From: an uncultured Bacillaceae bacterium
GTDB taxonomy: Bacteria; Bacillota; Bacilli; Caldalkalibacillales; Caldalkalibacillaceae
Assembly: GCA_937967685.1 (NCBI GenBank)
Contig: CALBTX010000117.1
Coordinates: 1 to 28,242 of the forward strand
Length of the DNA stretch: 28,242 bases
Direction of reading: 5' to 3'
In this document: piece by piece, positions 6,569 through 14,570 of the stretch
Numbering within the stretch: the first letter of the stretch is position 1
How the letters are laid out: each line of letters opens with the position of its first letter
The notes under the pieces: generated by a model
Seen by the model: only the letters and a program-made list of their open reading frames with translations
Databases searched by the model: none
Told to the model about the DNA's origin: nothing
Position numbers and translations under genes: made by a program

Positions 6569-8099
6569 GCACATTTCCTCCTCTTTTTTTATCCATATGA
6601 ACATTATTTCTGTTTTTCAAATATTTGTAAACAGGAGGAAAAACGACCACCAAAACAATGAGGATGAGAATGCTTAAAGAAATGGGCCGTTCAATAAAAG
6701 TCAGCAGGTTGCCGTTGGCGCTGTTCATCGCCCGGCGAAAATTCTCCTCAAACAACGGAGCTAAGACGAGCGCCATGACAAAAGGGGCCAGCGGAAAATC
6801 GTTTTTCCTTAAGAAGTAACCGACGATACCCAGGATAAATAACACGATTAAATCAAAGCGATTAAAACTGAGTCCGTACACCCCTAAAACAGCAAAGACG
6901 ATCACACCGATGTACAATGGGGTGGTTGGGATTTTCAGGATGGAAGCAAACACGCCGACGAGCGGGAGATTCAGGAAGAGAAGCATGGCGTTTCCTATGT
7001 ACATACTGGCAATAATTGCCCACAGTAACGCAGGATTCGTCTCAAACATTTGCGGGCCGGGCTGCAAACCATACATCATAAAGATGAAGAGGAGCAATGC
7101 AGTCGTCGCCGAACCGGGAATGCCTAAGGCAAAGAGCGGAACTAACGCGCCGCCTACGCCGGCATTATTGGCCGTTTCCGGGCCTGCCACCCCTTCGATC
7201 GCCCCTTTTCCAAATTGATCTTGATGTTTGGATAACCGCTTTTCTAAAACGTACGACATGAAAGAGGCCAGAGAAGGCCCAATCCCAGGAAGCACACCAA
7301 TGAGAAAGCCGAGCACACTCCCCCGACCGTAAGGGCCGATCGACCTCCGCCAATCCGAACGCGTCATCCATAAGGAACCTTGAATTTGTTGCATACTATT
7401 TTTGGCGCTATTCTTTTTCTTTGATAATTGCACCAGCGCTTCAGGTATGGCAAATACGGCAATTGCGGCCAACACAAAATCAATACCGTCCTGCAAATTG
7501 GTCATTCCAAACGTAAACCGGGAAACGCCTGATTGCAAATCCATGCCGACCATGGCAATGGACAGACCTAACAAGGTCGTCATGAGCCCTTTTAAAACTG
7601 AACCAGTTGTTAAATTGGTGACCATTAACAAGGCCAGTAAAATTAATGCACAATATTCCGCTGCCCCGAAGTGATACGCTGCTTTGGCCAGCGTCGGGGC
7701 CAGAAGCATTAAAGCGATGGTTGAAAATGTCCCGGCAACAAATGAGCCGATAGCAGCCGTAGCCAGGGCCGGTCCCGCCCTCCCCTGTTTGGCCATTTCA
7801 TATCCGTCAAGCGTGACGACAACCGAAGCAATGTCTCCGGGGGTCCGGACCAGAATAGCCGTTGTTGAACCGCCATACATCGATCCGTAATAAACACCGA
7901 TTAACATGATTAATCCGTTGATCGGATCCATCCCAAAGGCGAGAGGAACAAGCAGGGCAATCGCTGTAATGGGCCCAATCCCCGGTAAAACGCCAGTGAA
8001 CGTACCGATCGTCACGCCTAGAAATGAAAGAGCCAATGTTTGCCAGTTCAAAATTTGTCCAAATCCGGTGGCCAGGTTTGCAAATAAGTCTGCCAACAA
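6561..8099 (-). CDS. tctA: Tripartite tricarboxylate transporter, large membrane subunit TctA
   Basis: This 512-residue polytopic membrane protein is the translocating subunit of a TTT-family secondary transporter. Family hallmarks are GVLPGIGPITAIALLVPLAFGMDP near the N-terminus, YYGSMYGGSTTAILVRTPGD, a second inverted-half motif GVLPGIGPSLASFMSYVLEK, and ALGIPGSATTALLLF. About a dozen hydrophobic segments run to the C-terminus, which ends in a short basic tail. The length is normal (about 500). Translation begins at a TTG (8099) behind GGAG; this fits family N-termini (MLADLFANLATGF). It follows tctB by 13 bases. Together with TctB and the TctC at 8676-9791 it forms a complete uptake system, possibly also serving the orphan TctC pair. 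Confidence 0.95.
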   Translation of the reverse strand: MLADLFANLATGFGQILNWQTLALSFLGVTIGTFTGVLPGIGPITAIALLVPLAFGMDPINGLIMLIGVYYGSMYGGSTTAILVRTPGDIASVVVTLDGYEMAKQGRAGPALATAAIGSFVAGTFSTIALMLLAPTLAKAAYHFGAAEYCALILLALLMVTNLTTGSVLKGLMTTLLGLSIAMVGMDLQSGVSRFTFGMTNLQDGIDFVLAAIAVFAIPEALVQLSKKKNSAKNSMQQIQGSLWMTRSDWRRSIGPYGRGSVLGFLIGVLPGIGPSLASFMSYVLEKRLSKHQDQFGKGAIEGVAGPETANNAGVGGALVPLFALGIPGSATTALLLFIFMMYGLQPGPQMFETNPALLWAIIASMYIGNAMLLFLNLPLVGVFASILKIPTTPLYIGVIVFAVLGVYGLSFNRFDLIVLFILGIVGYFLRKNDFPLAPFVMALVLAPLFEENFRRAMNSANGNLLTFIERPISLSILILIVLVVVFPPVYKYLKNRNNVHMDKKRGGNVHG

Positions 8100-8112
8100 A
8101 ACTGATCAACTC

Positions 8113-8643
8113 CTACCCAAGGGGTCCCGTTGGAAGGTAAACGGAAAGAACATTGTTAAACAATATAAAAATGACGCTCGGAAAGACAATGGCATATACG
8201 ATATTGCGAATCCAATGTTTGCGGTCCAGATATATCGATAAACCCAAAATAAATAAGCTGGTTGACAGTATATATCCCAAGGGAACGAAAAGTAATACGT
8301 AACATAATAACAAGCCTAAAATGACAAACGTTTTTTTCGAGTCCTGCGCTTGGTCTTCTAATTCATCTTCTTCGTTGGACTCATGTGCCTCCATCTTCAA
8401 ATCATCTTCATTTTGACTGAGCTGATCGGGTTCGTGTGTCACCTTCGTTTGACGTGCGTTCAACAAACCCAAAATGATAAGGGCAATGGAGGCGAGAGCA
8501 AGTAAAACACCAATGGTCAACGGGAAGATGCGCGGACCAACCGCCTCATTTGTGTAGGGGGAGGGAGGAATCTTCATCCCCCAGTAAATATACAACAATG
8601 AAAAAAGAAGAAAGATTCCCCCCGAAATGGTATTTTTGGTCAA
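8113..8643 (-). CDS. tctB: Tripartite tricarboxylate transporter, small membrane subunit TctB
   Basis: The 176-residue protein has four predicted membrane helices (about 5-23, 40-62, 108-128 and 146-166), as in TctB. It carries the N-terminal pattern YWGMKIPPSPYTNEAVGPRIFP typical of the family. Between helices 2 and 3 lies a hydrophilic, strongly acidic stretch (about 66-106, with EEDELEDQAQD) that makes it longer than the usual 140-160 residues. The start is a TTG at 8643 preceded by AGGGA. It lies between tctC (33-base gap) and tctA. Its role is an accessory subunit that, with TctA, forms the membrane part of the transporter. Confidence 0.9.
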   Translation of the reverse strand: MTKNTISGGIFLLFSLLYIYWGMKIPPSPYTNEAVGPRIFPLTIGVLLALASIALIILGLLNARQTKVTHEPDQLSQNEDDLKMEAHESNEEDELEDQAQDSKKTFVILGLLLCYVLLFVPLGYILSTSLFILGLSIYLDRKHWIRNIVYAIVFPSVIFILFNNVLSVYLPTGPLG

Positions 8644-8675
8644 ATGTATCCCTGCCTTTCTAAACCGCGGCGTGT

Positions 8676-9791
8676 TTATTCGATTTGTCCCGTTTTGCGC
8701 AGCCCCTCTTCAATGTCCTGATCTGTTTGTTCAAGGAATTCCAGGAATTCCTCACCTTTCATGAAAGTGATATCCCACTGGTTTTTCGCGGCAATATCTT
8801 GCCATGTTTCCGTCTCTAAAGCCGCTTCAATCGTATCCTCCCAGAATGTGACAGCCTCTTCAGGCATTTCCGGCGGCCCCATGACACCTCTCCAGTTCCC
8901 AAAGACCACATCGATACCCACTTCAGAAACGGTAGGCACGTCGCTAAAAACTTCTCCGAGCCTTTCCTCGCTCGTCACTGCCAGTGCCCGCAACGTTCCC
9001 GCTTCAATTTGCGAGCGAAACTCGCTGACACCGGTTAAGGCCGCTTCGACATCTCCGTTCAATAAACCGTTAGTGATTTCTCCACCGCCCTCGTAACTTA
9101 TAAAGTTAATGCTGCTCGGATCCCCGCCAAACCGATCAAACACTAACTGTAAGGGGAGCCTGTCATCACCCGACGCTCCGACAGGAACAGACTGCGGATC
9201 TTCTTCAATCGCTGTCAAAAGTTCTTCAATCGTTTGGTAAGGAGATTCCTCAGGAACGACAATGACAAACCATTCGGTCATCAAGCGGGCGATCATCGTC
9301 ACGTCTTGATAATCATATTCTGATAAGCCCATATGATAATTTACGAGAATGGGCAGTGAAGTCACGCTGATTCTCTCATCACTTCCTTGATGTTCTGTGA
9401 CTAATTGGGCCAGAGAAACCGCACCGGTCGCTCCTTCTTCATTGACAACTTGAGTGGGGAAGTCCACTAAATTCTCAGCTTTTAATGTTTCGTCCAACGA
9501 TCTCGCCGTCAGATCCCACCCGCTGCCCGCAGCACTCGGTGCGACAATCGTTATCGGTTTCTTATCGGGATTAAATTCATGGCCGTTTCCGTCCGCGTTC
9601 TGTTCAGATTCCGTATCCGCATCAGTATTTTCAGCATTTGCTTCCGAGTTCTCTTCAATAGCACCTGTTTCCGGATCTGACGTCGGTTCAGACGATGTAT
9701 CGGAACTGTCTCCACAGGCGGCAAGCAATAATAAAAGGGTTAAAATAGTGAAAAATAGAAACGCCTTTCTGGATAAGCTGTTCATCACCAT
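8676..9791 (-). CDS. tctC: TctC-family solute-binding lipoprotein of the complete TTT system
   Basis: The 371-residue receptor begins with a signal ending in LLLLLAAC, a lipobox with Cys near 27. A 45-residue acidic Ser/Asn/Glu linker follows, then the TctC domain (ITIVAPSAAGSGWDLTARSL, NEEGATGAVSLAQL). It differs clearly from the tandem pair at the left edge, which carry GPGGGNDIMART in the same place, so a different ligand is likely. Two ATGs (9791 and 9785) lie behind GAGGAAGG; the first is used here. It precedes tctB and tctA, the normal order for cognate partners, and follows the lyase gene by 44 bases, which ties the transporter to the CoA-transferase/lyase pair. Confidence 0.94.
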   Translation of the reverse strand: MVMNSLSRKAFLFFTILTLLLLLAACGDSSDTSSEPTSDPETGAIEENSEANAENTDADTESEQNADGNGHEFNPDKKPITIVAPSAAGSGWDLTARSLDETLKAENLVDFPTQVVNEEGATGAVSLAQLVTEHQGSDERISVTSLPILVNYHMGLSEYDYQDVTMIARLMTEWFVIVVPEESPYQTIEELLTAIEEDPQSVPVGASGDDRLPLQLVFDRFGGDPSSINFISYEGGGEITNGLLNGDVEAALTGVSEFRSQIEAGTLRALAVTSEERLGEVFSDVPTVSEVGIDVVFGNWRGVMGPPEMPEEAVTFWEDTIEAALETETWQDIAAKNQWDITFMKGEEFLEFLEQTDQDIEEGLRKTGQIE

Positions 9792-9835
9792 CTTCCTTCC
9801 TCATAAAATTAGATATTTGCTCTTCCTCTGAGTCA

Positions 9836-10783
9836 TCATTCCATTTTGATTTGTTTCTCAGGTGCATCATGCAGCTGATTGGCATGACCCGCTTTGTAAA
9901 CCGAACTTTCCAAGGAATGGCCAACAATTTCTTCTGCCAAAGATGCTTTTTCAATCAGCTCATTCACGTTTAAGCCTGTTTCAATATGCATTAATTCAAG
10001 CATATGCACGACATCTTCAGTAGATATGTTCCCTGTCGCATGCGGAACATACGGACAACCGCCCAACCCTCCAATCGCCGCGTCAAAGGAATCGACACCC
10101 GCCTGCAATCCAGCCAAAATATTAGCCAATGCCATGCCGCGCGTATTGTGTAAATGAAGATTAAAGCGCACGTCGGGGAACTTCTCTCGCAATGTGCACA
10201 TCGTTGCATACACATGTAGAGGATCTGCGACACCTACTGTATCAGCGACACTGATGGCGCGTATGCCCATTGAATAATAAGCTTCTGCAACATAAAGAAT
10301 TCTTTCAATGGGAACCCTTCCTTCAAATGGACAACCGAGTGCCGTTGCCATCCCTCCTCTTAAATGGACGCCATGTTTGCCAGCTAGCTCGACCACTTTT
10401 TCATGTTCCTGCAATGCCTCCTTCGTTCGTTTATTGGCGTTGGAAATACTGTGCGAATCGGTAACGGACAACATCAATTCCCATTCGTCTGCGTTCATTT
10501 CAACGGCGCGTTCTGCACCCCGTAAATTTGGGACGAGCACATTATAGACAACACCCGGTTGGCGGTTGATTTTAGCCATGACTTCCTCAGCGTCAACCAA
10601 TTGGGGTACTGCCTTTGGATGTGCGGCAGAAGTGACTTGAATCGATTGAAAGCCACACTTGGATAAAGCATTTGTAAATTCGATCTTCTTTTCAGTCGGA
10701 ATAAAAGCGGATTCAATTTGAAAACCGTCCCTTGGCGCGACTTCCACAATTTCTACTTCTTTGGGCAACAGCTCGCGATTCAT
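9836..10783 (-). CDS. HMG-CoA lyase-like enzyme (DRE-TIM family) with an altered active site
   Basis: The 315-residue TIM-barrel lyase resembles 3-hydroxy-3-methylglutaryl-CoA lyase, which splits HMG-CoA into acetyl-CoA and acetoacetate. It keeps APRDGFQ with Asp19, VADTVG, the metal-binding HxH in NLHLHNTRG, and GGLGGCPYVPHATGNISTED with the mobile-loop Cys and Asn. Authentic lyases have Glu followed by a TSFVSP-like segment; here it reads IQVTSAAHPKAVPQ, with Gln49 replacing that catalytic Glu and Ala-Ala-His replacing Phe-Val-Ser. The start codon shares one base with the CoA-transferase stop (TAATG), behind AGGAGGG. The pairing suggests that the transferase makes the CoA ester this enzyme cleaves. 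Candidates are HMG-CoA, citramalyl-CoA or a related 3-hydroxyacyl-CoA. Confidence 0.88.
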   Translation of the reverse strand: MNRELLPKEVEIVEVAPRDGFQIESAFIPTEKKIEFTNALSKCGFQSIQVTSAAHPKAVPQLVDAEEVMAKINRQPGVVYNVLVPNLRGAERAVEMNADEWELMLSVTDSHSISNANKRTKEALQEHEKVVELAGKHGVHLRGGMATALGCPFEGRVPIERILYVAEAYYSMGIRAISVADTVGVADPLHVYATMCTLREKFPDVRFNLHLHNTRGMALANILAGLQAGVDSFDAAIGGLGGCPYVPHATGNISTEDVVHMLELMHIETGLNVNELIEKASLAEEIVGHSLESSVYKAGHANQLHDAPEKQIKME

Positions 10784-11985
10784 TAAATGATTCCCTCCTG
10801 CATATATTTTTTGATTTCCTCTTGACTCAATCCTAACTCTTGATAAAACTCAACATTATGCTCTCCCAACATGGGGCCGGCATTTCGAATGGATCCCGGT
10901 GTTTTGGAAAACTTAGGGACAACACCCGGAATTTTCACCTTGCCCAGCTTGGGATGATCCACTTCAACGATCGACTCACGCGCTGTATATTGTTCGTCTT
11001 GGAAAATTTCAGACATATCATAGATGGGGCAAATAGGGATGCCGTGTTCATCACAAATGTCCTGAATTTCTTGGGCGGTATGTTTTTTAAACCACTCGGA
11101 GATCATCTCGTTTAACTGTTCACGTCTGGCTATCCGCTCTTTGTTGGTCGCATACTGTGGATCCGTCTTCATTTCAGGACGACCCATTGCTTCTGCCAGT
11201 CGATAAAAGGTCGGGTTAGTGCTCGTTGTCAGCACCAGCCATTTCCCGTCTTTCGCTTGGAATGCTCCGACCGGCGCCGAATTCGCCATGTTATTTCCCG
11301 CCCGTTCTTTGATCACGCCTGTATAACCATGCTCAATGACCACACTCTCCATAATTCTGAATAACGACTCATAGAGGGCAATGTCAACATCCTGACCTTC
11401 CCCATCCAGCGCATCCCGGTAATAAAGGGCCACCATCGCCCCCAGGGCCGCAAATAACCCTGTCATATAGTCAGCCAGCGGGATCGGAGGGGAAAGGGGA
11501 GGTCGATCAGGAAATCCGTTAATGTAAGTGTAACCGCTGAAAGCCGTAGCTGACGTGCCGAATCCGGCACGATGTCTGTAAGGGCCTGTTTGGCCGTATC
11601 CACTCACATGAATGATCACGAGGTCAGGATTGGCCTCCCTGATCCTTTCTACCGATAATCCCCATTTTTGCAATGTACCCGGTCTGAAATTTTCGAATAA
11701 AATATCCCTGTTTCGGACAATACGCAAAAATAGCTCTTGACCTCGTTCTTTTTTTAAATCGAGGGTGATGGACCTTTTGTTACGCGACAAAGCCACCCAT
11801 GGCAAAGATTCGGAACCTGCAGCAGGCTGCATGCCGCGTAAAGTATCACCTCGCTTGGGCAATTCTATTTTTAACACCTCCGCCCCATAATCTCCGAGAA
11901 GGGATGCGGCAAAAGGTGCGGCAAACACAGTGGAAATATCGAGGACTCGTATGCCTTGCAACGGACCAAGCTGCCCATTTTTCAT
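10783..11985 (-). CDS. Class III (CaiB/BaiF) CoA-transferase 2
   Basis: This is a 400-residue family III CoA-transferase. Motifs in order are GIRVLDISTVFAAPFAASLLGDYGAEVLKIE, SRNKRSITLDLKKERG, ENFRPGTLQKWGL, VSGYGQTGPYRHRAGFG and PLADYMTG with Asp172 as the presumed catalytic nucleophile, then the C-terminal DHPKLGKVKIPG and MLGEHN. The ATG at 11985 is chosen because AGGAG lies eight bases upstream; the frame extends farther but overlaps the GntR gene. It differs substantially from CoA-transferase 1 (for example FGTSATAFSGYTY against FDIIAQGVTGFMR), so it probably has its own substrate. It lies 44 bases behind the GntR gene and is coupled to the HMG-CoA lyase-like gene. Confidence 0.92.
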   Translation of the reverse strand: MKNGQLGPLQGIRVLDISTVFAAPFAASLLGDYGAEVLKIELPKRGDTLRGMQPAAGSESLPWVALSRNKRSITLDLKKERGQELFLRIVRNRDILFENFRPGTLQKWGLSVERIREANPDLVIIHVSGYGQTGPYRHRAGFGTSATAFSGYTYINGFPDRPPLSPPIPLADYMTGLFAALGAMVALYYRDALDGEGQDVDIALYESLFRIMESVVIEHGYTGVIKERAGNNMANSAPVGAFQAKDGKWLVLTTSTNPTFYRLAEAMGRPEMKTDPQYATNKERIARREQLNEMISEWFKKHTAQEIQDICDEHGIPICPIYDMSEIFQDEQYTARESIVEVDHPKLGKVKIPGVVPKFSKTPGSIRNAGPMLGEHNVEFYQELGLSQEEIKKYMQEGII

Positions 11986-12029
11986 CGTACATTCTCCTCT
12001 CCCTCTTTGTATGATCATTATGTTAATAT

Positions 12030-12677
12030 TCAGATAACAGAAATAAAAAATTTGCAATCATTCATGCAGTGTTCTTTCATTAAATTTTCGGCCAGCTCAG
12101 CATCTTTTCTTTTGATCGCCTGAAAAATAGCTTCGTGTTCATCGATAAACGCAGGTCGAAAACCGATATTACCATGCAAAATGCGATAACGAACAATTTG
12201 AGTCCTGATTTGTTCCATCATCCTCATCAATGAATCGTTCTGACTGGCTTGAGTGATCGTGTCATGAAATTCGGTATTTTTTAGGACGACTTTTTCTGTA
12301 TATTGATTTAAAAAAAATTCCCTGGCTAAAATCAAATTTTCTTCCAAAAGATTAAGCTGGCTTTCTTTTATCAATAAGGCCGCTTTTTTGGCTGCCAGCC
12401 CCTCCAAAACAGATCGACATTCAAAAAGCTGTTCAACCGTTTGTTTACTTAATTCAGGCACAACCGCGCCCTGACCCCGATGAATGACGACCAGCCCCTC
12501 CCTTTCTAATCTTCTGAGCGCTTCACGCACCGGAGTCCTGCTCGCCTTCAACTGTTCAGCGATGCGAACTTCTTTAAGTTTCTCACCAGGCAAGTAATCT
12601 CCTTTGATGATCATTTCTTTTAAGGAACAGTAAACTTGTTCATACAAGCTTTTTTTCACATGCTTAATGACGATCAC
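12030..12677 (-). CDS. GntR-family regulator (FCD subfamily) of operon B
   Basis: The protein of about 215 residues has an N-terminal winged helix (KKSLYEQVYCSLKEMIIKGDYLPGEKL, then RIAEQLKASRTPVREALRRLEREGLV) and an all-helical FCD effector domain. Metal-ligand candidates remain: NTEFHDTITQAS, DEHEAI and KEHC. FCD regulators usually respond to an organic acid. The start is uncertain. A GTG at 12734 is excluded because it lies upstream of the predicted transcription start. I use the GTG at 12677. A GTG at 12659 also fits the domain start, and the best ribosome site (GGGAGTGATC) is ideally placed only for an ATT. It is the first gene of operon B, under a promoter with overlapping inverted repeats, so autoregulation is likely. 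Confidence 0.88.
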   Translation of the reverse strand: MIVIKHVKKSLYEQVYCSLKEMIIKGDYLPGEKLKEVRIAEQLKASRTPVREALRRLEREGLVVIHRGQGAVVPELSKQTVEQLFECRSVLEGLAAKKAALLIKESQLNLLEENLILAREFFLNQYTEKVVLKNTEFHDTITQASQNDSLMRMMEQIRTQIVRYRILHGNIGFRPAFIDEHEAIFQAIKRKDAELAENLMKEHCMNDCKFFISVI

Positions 12678-12735
12678 TCCCGTATCACAAACAAACCGTA
12701 CCGGAAACAAATATGATCGGTTTGTTTTGTACACA

Positions 12736-12764
12736 ATTGTATATAGTGTATACTATTTTGTCAA
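12736..12764 (-). promoter_or_regulatory. Near-consensus sigma-A promoter with embedded operator, operon B
   Basis: On the minus strand TTGACA (12764-12759) and TACAAT (12741-12736) are 17 bases apart, close to the sigma-A consensus. The spacer holds ATAGTATACACTAT, an imperfect inverted repeat. The -10 box runs into ACAATTGT and GTGTAC, a further palindromic patch. The start point would be near 12729. Control by the adjacent GntR protein is inference. Confidence 0.78.
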
Positions 12765-12838
12765 TATTATATTTTTTAAATTAACTGATAAATAAATAAA
12801 AAAGTATAAAATATATCTATAATGAGTATTCGATCTCA

Positions 12839-13675
12839 TCAGTATTCGGTTAACTTCTGATACATTTCCGGTCTGCGGTCACGATACAAAAATCTTTCTT
12901 CCCTTGCACGGCGAATCTGTTTCGGGTCAATATCGGCCATGACAATCCCTTCTTCCAATCCCAGTTTATTTTCAATGGCACCGAAAGGATTGGTCACCAG
13001 CGAATGCCCCGAAAATTCGTGATGTTCTTCATCCGTTCGTCCGGTCAGACAAGCCCCTACCATATACACTTGATTTTCATAAGCTCTGACTTGCATCATA
13101 TTTTGCCATATTTCTGTCAGCCCTTTGGATGATCCGTTGGGGACAAAGATGGTTTCGGCGCCTTTCAATGCTAATGTTCGCGCCACTTCGGGGAAATCCC
13201 TATCGTAGCAAATCATGATGCCTATTTTTCCGTGCGGAGTATCAAAGACCGGGAAAGCATATCCCGGTCTGATATAAAACTTTTCCCAACCGGTTAACGA
13301 CCAAGGCACATGCGTTTTGCGATACACTCCCTCAACATGGCCTTGCCCATTAATCAAACAGGCCGAGTTGTAATATACGCCTGGTCGGTCATACTCGTAA
13401 AAGGGAACGATGATGTGTACGCCCAATTGTTTGGCCGTTTGTCGAAACGCTGAAACCGTGTCACCGTCAATCGGTTCCGCCCATTTAAAATAAGCCGTAT
13501 CGACATGATCGGTGTGCGAAAAGTAACCCGTATTAAATAACTCGGGCAAGCAAACGATAGCCGCCCCTTGTTCAACCGCTTGCTCAACAAAACGCTGGCC
13601 TTTGGCCACATTCTTTTCAACGCAACCGATCTCAGAGGACATCTGGATAGCAGCTACTTTCAGCACCGTTCTCAC
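12839..13675 (-). CDS. Nitrilase-superfamily amidohydrolase
   Basis: The 278-residue protein carries the complete Glu-Lys-Cys triad of the carbon-nitrogen hydrolase family: Glu45 in CLPELFNTGY, Lys120 in YRKTHVP and Cys156 in IMICYDRDFPEVAR. It most resembles the N-carbamoylputrescine amidase / beta-ureidopropionase / omega-amidase branch rather than true nitrilases. The GTG start overlaps the preceding stop by four bases (GTGA) and has AAGG upstream, so it is tightly coupled to the FAH-family gene. The context points to hydrolysis of an amide derived from a 2-oxo or hydroxy acid (an omega-amidase-like role), or to salvage; no dihydropyrimidinase or polyamine gene is nearby. The exact substrate is unknown. 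Confidence 0.9.
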   Translation of the reverse strand: MRTVLKVAAIQMSSEIGCVEKNVAKGQRFVEQAVEQGAAIVCLPELFNTGYFSHTDHVDTAYFKWAEPIDGDTVSAFRQTAKQLGVHIIVPFYEYDRPGVYYNSACLINGQGHVEGVYRKTHVPWSLTGWEKFYIRPGYAFPVFDTPHGKIGIMICYDRDFPEVARTLALKGAETIFVPNGSSKGLTEIWQNMMQVRAYENQVYMVGACLTGRTDEEHHEFSGHSLVTNPFGAIENKLGLEEGIVMADIDPKQIRRAREERFLYRDRRPEMYQKLTEY

Positions 13676-14550
13676 TCACCAGCCTTCAAATCTTTCACCG
13701 GATTGATAAGTATCTCAAAGCCGTCAATATGACATTCAACGACGTCTCCCTCGCTGATCGGAACAGCTCCCGGCGTCCCCGTACATATGATGTCTCCCGG
13801 CAACAAGGTCATCACATGTGAATGGAAGGAAACCAAATACCAAGGATCGAACGTCATATTGGCAACGACATTTCGACGGTGGGTCTTGCCGTTAATGACT
13901 GTAGCGACATGCAAGTCGTTGACTTCCGGCACTTCATCCGCTGTGACTAAATGGGGCCCGACACTGAGAAAAGTGTCAAAACTTTTCGACCGGGTCAGAT
14001 ACCGGGGATTCTGTTGTAAAATATCTTCGGCGGTCATATCGAGAATGGTGGTAAAACCGGCGATCACGTCGGGAGCTTCTCTCTCGGAAACATCTTTGCA
14101 TGTCTGACCGATAATGATGCCCAATTCCGCCTCGGCCGTCGTCCGTTCGGACTGATGGGGAACGAGAATCGTATCCCCGGGGCCGATGATCGTCGTATCC
14201 GGCTTCATAAAACTGGCCGGTTCCGTACTGGGGGCTTTTTCGCTCAGATCTGATGCGTGTTCGACATAGTTTAGCCCAATGCCCCAAATTTTGCGGGGGT
14301 GACGATACAAAGGGGCATACTGCACTTGTGCATGATCAACCATGCCCGCGGCAGACAGCAGCTCTTCGTGATCAATAGCTGCCAACCAGGCTTTTAGATC
14401 CTCAAGCTGCCCTGTTTGAAGCAATGCAAATAAATGTGTGGGCCAATTTTGGTTAAATTGATCATTCACTTTATCTAACGGTAAAAGTCCCTTTTCTGTG
14501 ACAATGGCTGCCATTTCACGTTCATGAAGTCTGATCGTGGCCAGACGCAT
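13672..14550 (-). CDS. Fumarylacetoacetate hydrolase (FAH) family protein
   Basis: The 292-residue enzyme has an N-terminal cap and a FAH domain from about residue 87: IWGIGLNYVEHA, FMKPDTTIIGPGDTI, the metal-binding AEAELGIIIG (Glu140, Glu142) and Asp171 in TTILDMTAED, then RSKSFDTF and ICTGTPGAVP. Members hydrolyse or decarboxylate 2,4-dioxo acids or hydrate 2-oxo-enoates, including 2,4-dioxo-3-deoxy sugar acids. The ATG at 14550 follows AGGAGATGAT. It lies 146 bases downstream of the D-2-hydroxyacid dehydrogenase across a repeat-filled gap and overlaps the nitrilase gene. With an IlvD/Edd dehydratase in the divergent operon, a 2-oxo-3-deoxy acid or its oxidised form is an attractive but unproven substrate. 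Confidence 0.9.
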   Translation of the reverse strand: MRLATIRLHEREMAAIVTEKGLLPLDKVNDQFNQNWPTHLFALLQTGQLEDLKAWLAAIDHEELLSAAGMVDHAQVQYAPLYRHPRKIWGIGLNYVEHASDLSEKAPSTEPASFMKPDTTIIGPGDTILVPHQSERTTAEAELGIIIGQTCKDVSEREAPDVIAGFTTILDMTAEDILQQNPRYLTRSKSFDTFLSVGPHLVTADEVPEVNDLHVATVINGKTHRRNVVANMTFDPWYLVSFHSHVMTLLPGDIICTGTPGAVPISEGDVVECHIDGFEILINPVKDLKAGE

Positions 14551-14570
14551 AAAATCATCTCCTTTTTATA

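Noticed and set aside
12678..12734. N-terminal extension of the operon B GntR gene to a GTG at 12734
   Set aside because: That codon lies at or upstream of the predicted transcription start of a near-consensus promoter, and the extra residues do not belong to the winged helix.
12839..13675. Assignment of the nitrilase-family gene to pyrimidine (beta-ureidopropionase) or polyamine breakdown
   Set aside because: No dihydropyrimidinase, dihydropyrimidine dehydrogenase, agmatine deiminase or other partner gene is nearby, and sequence similarity alone does not decide.
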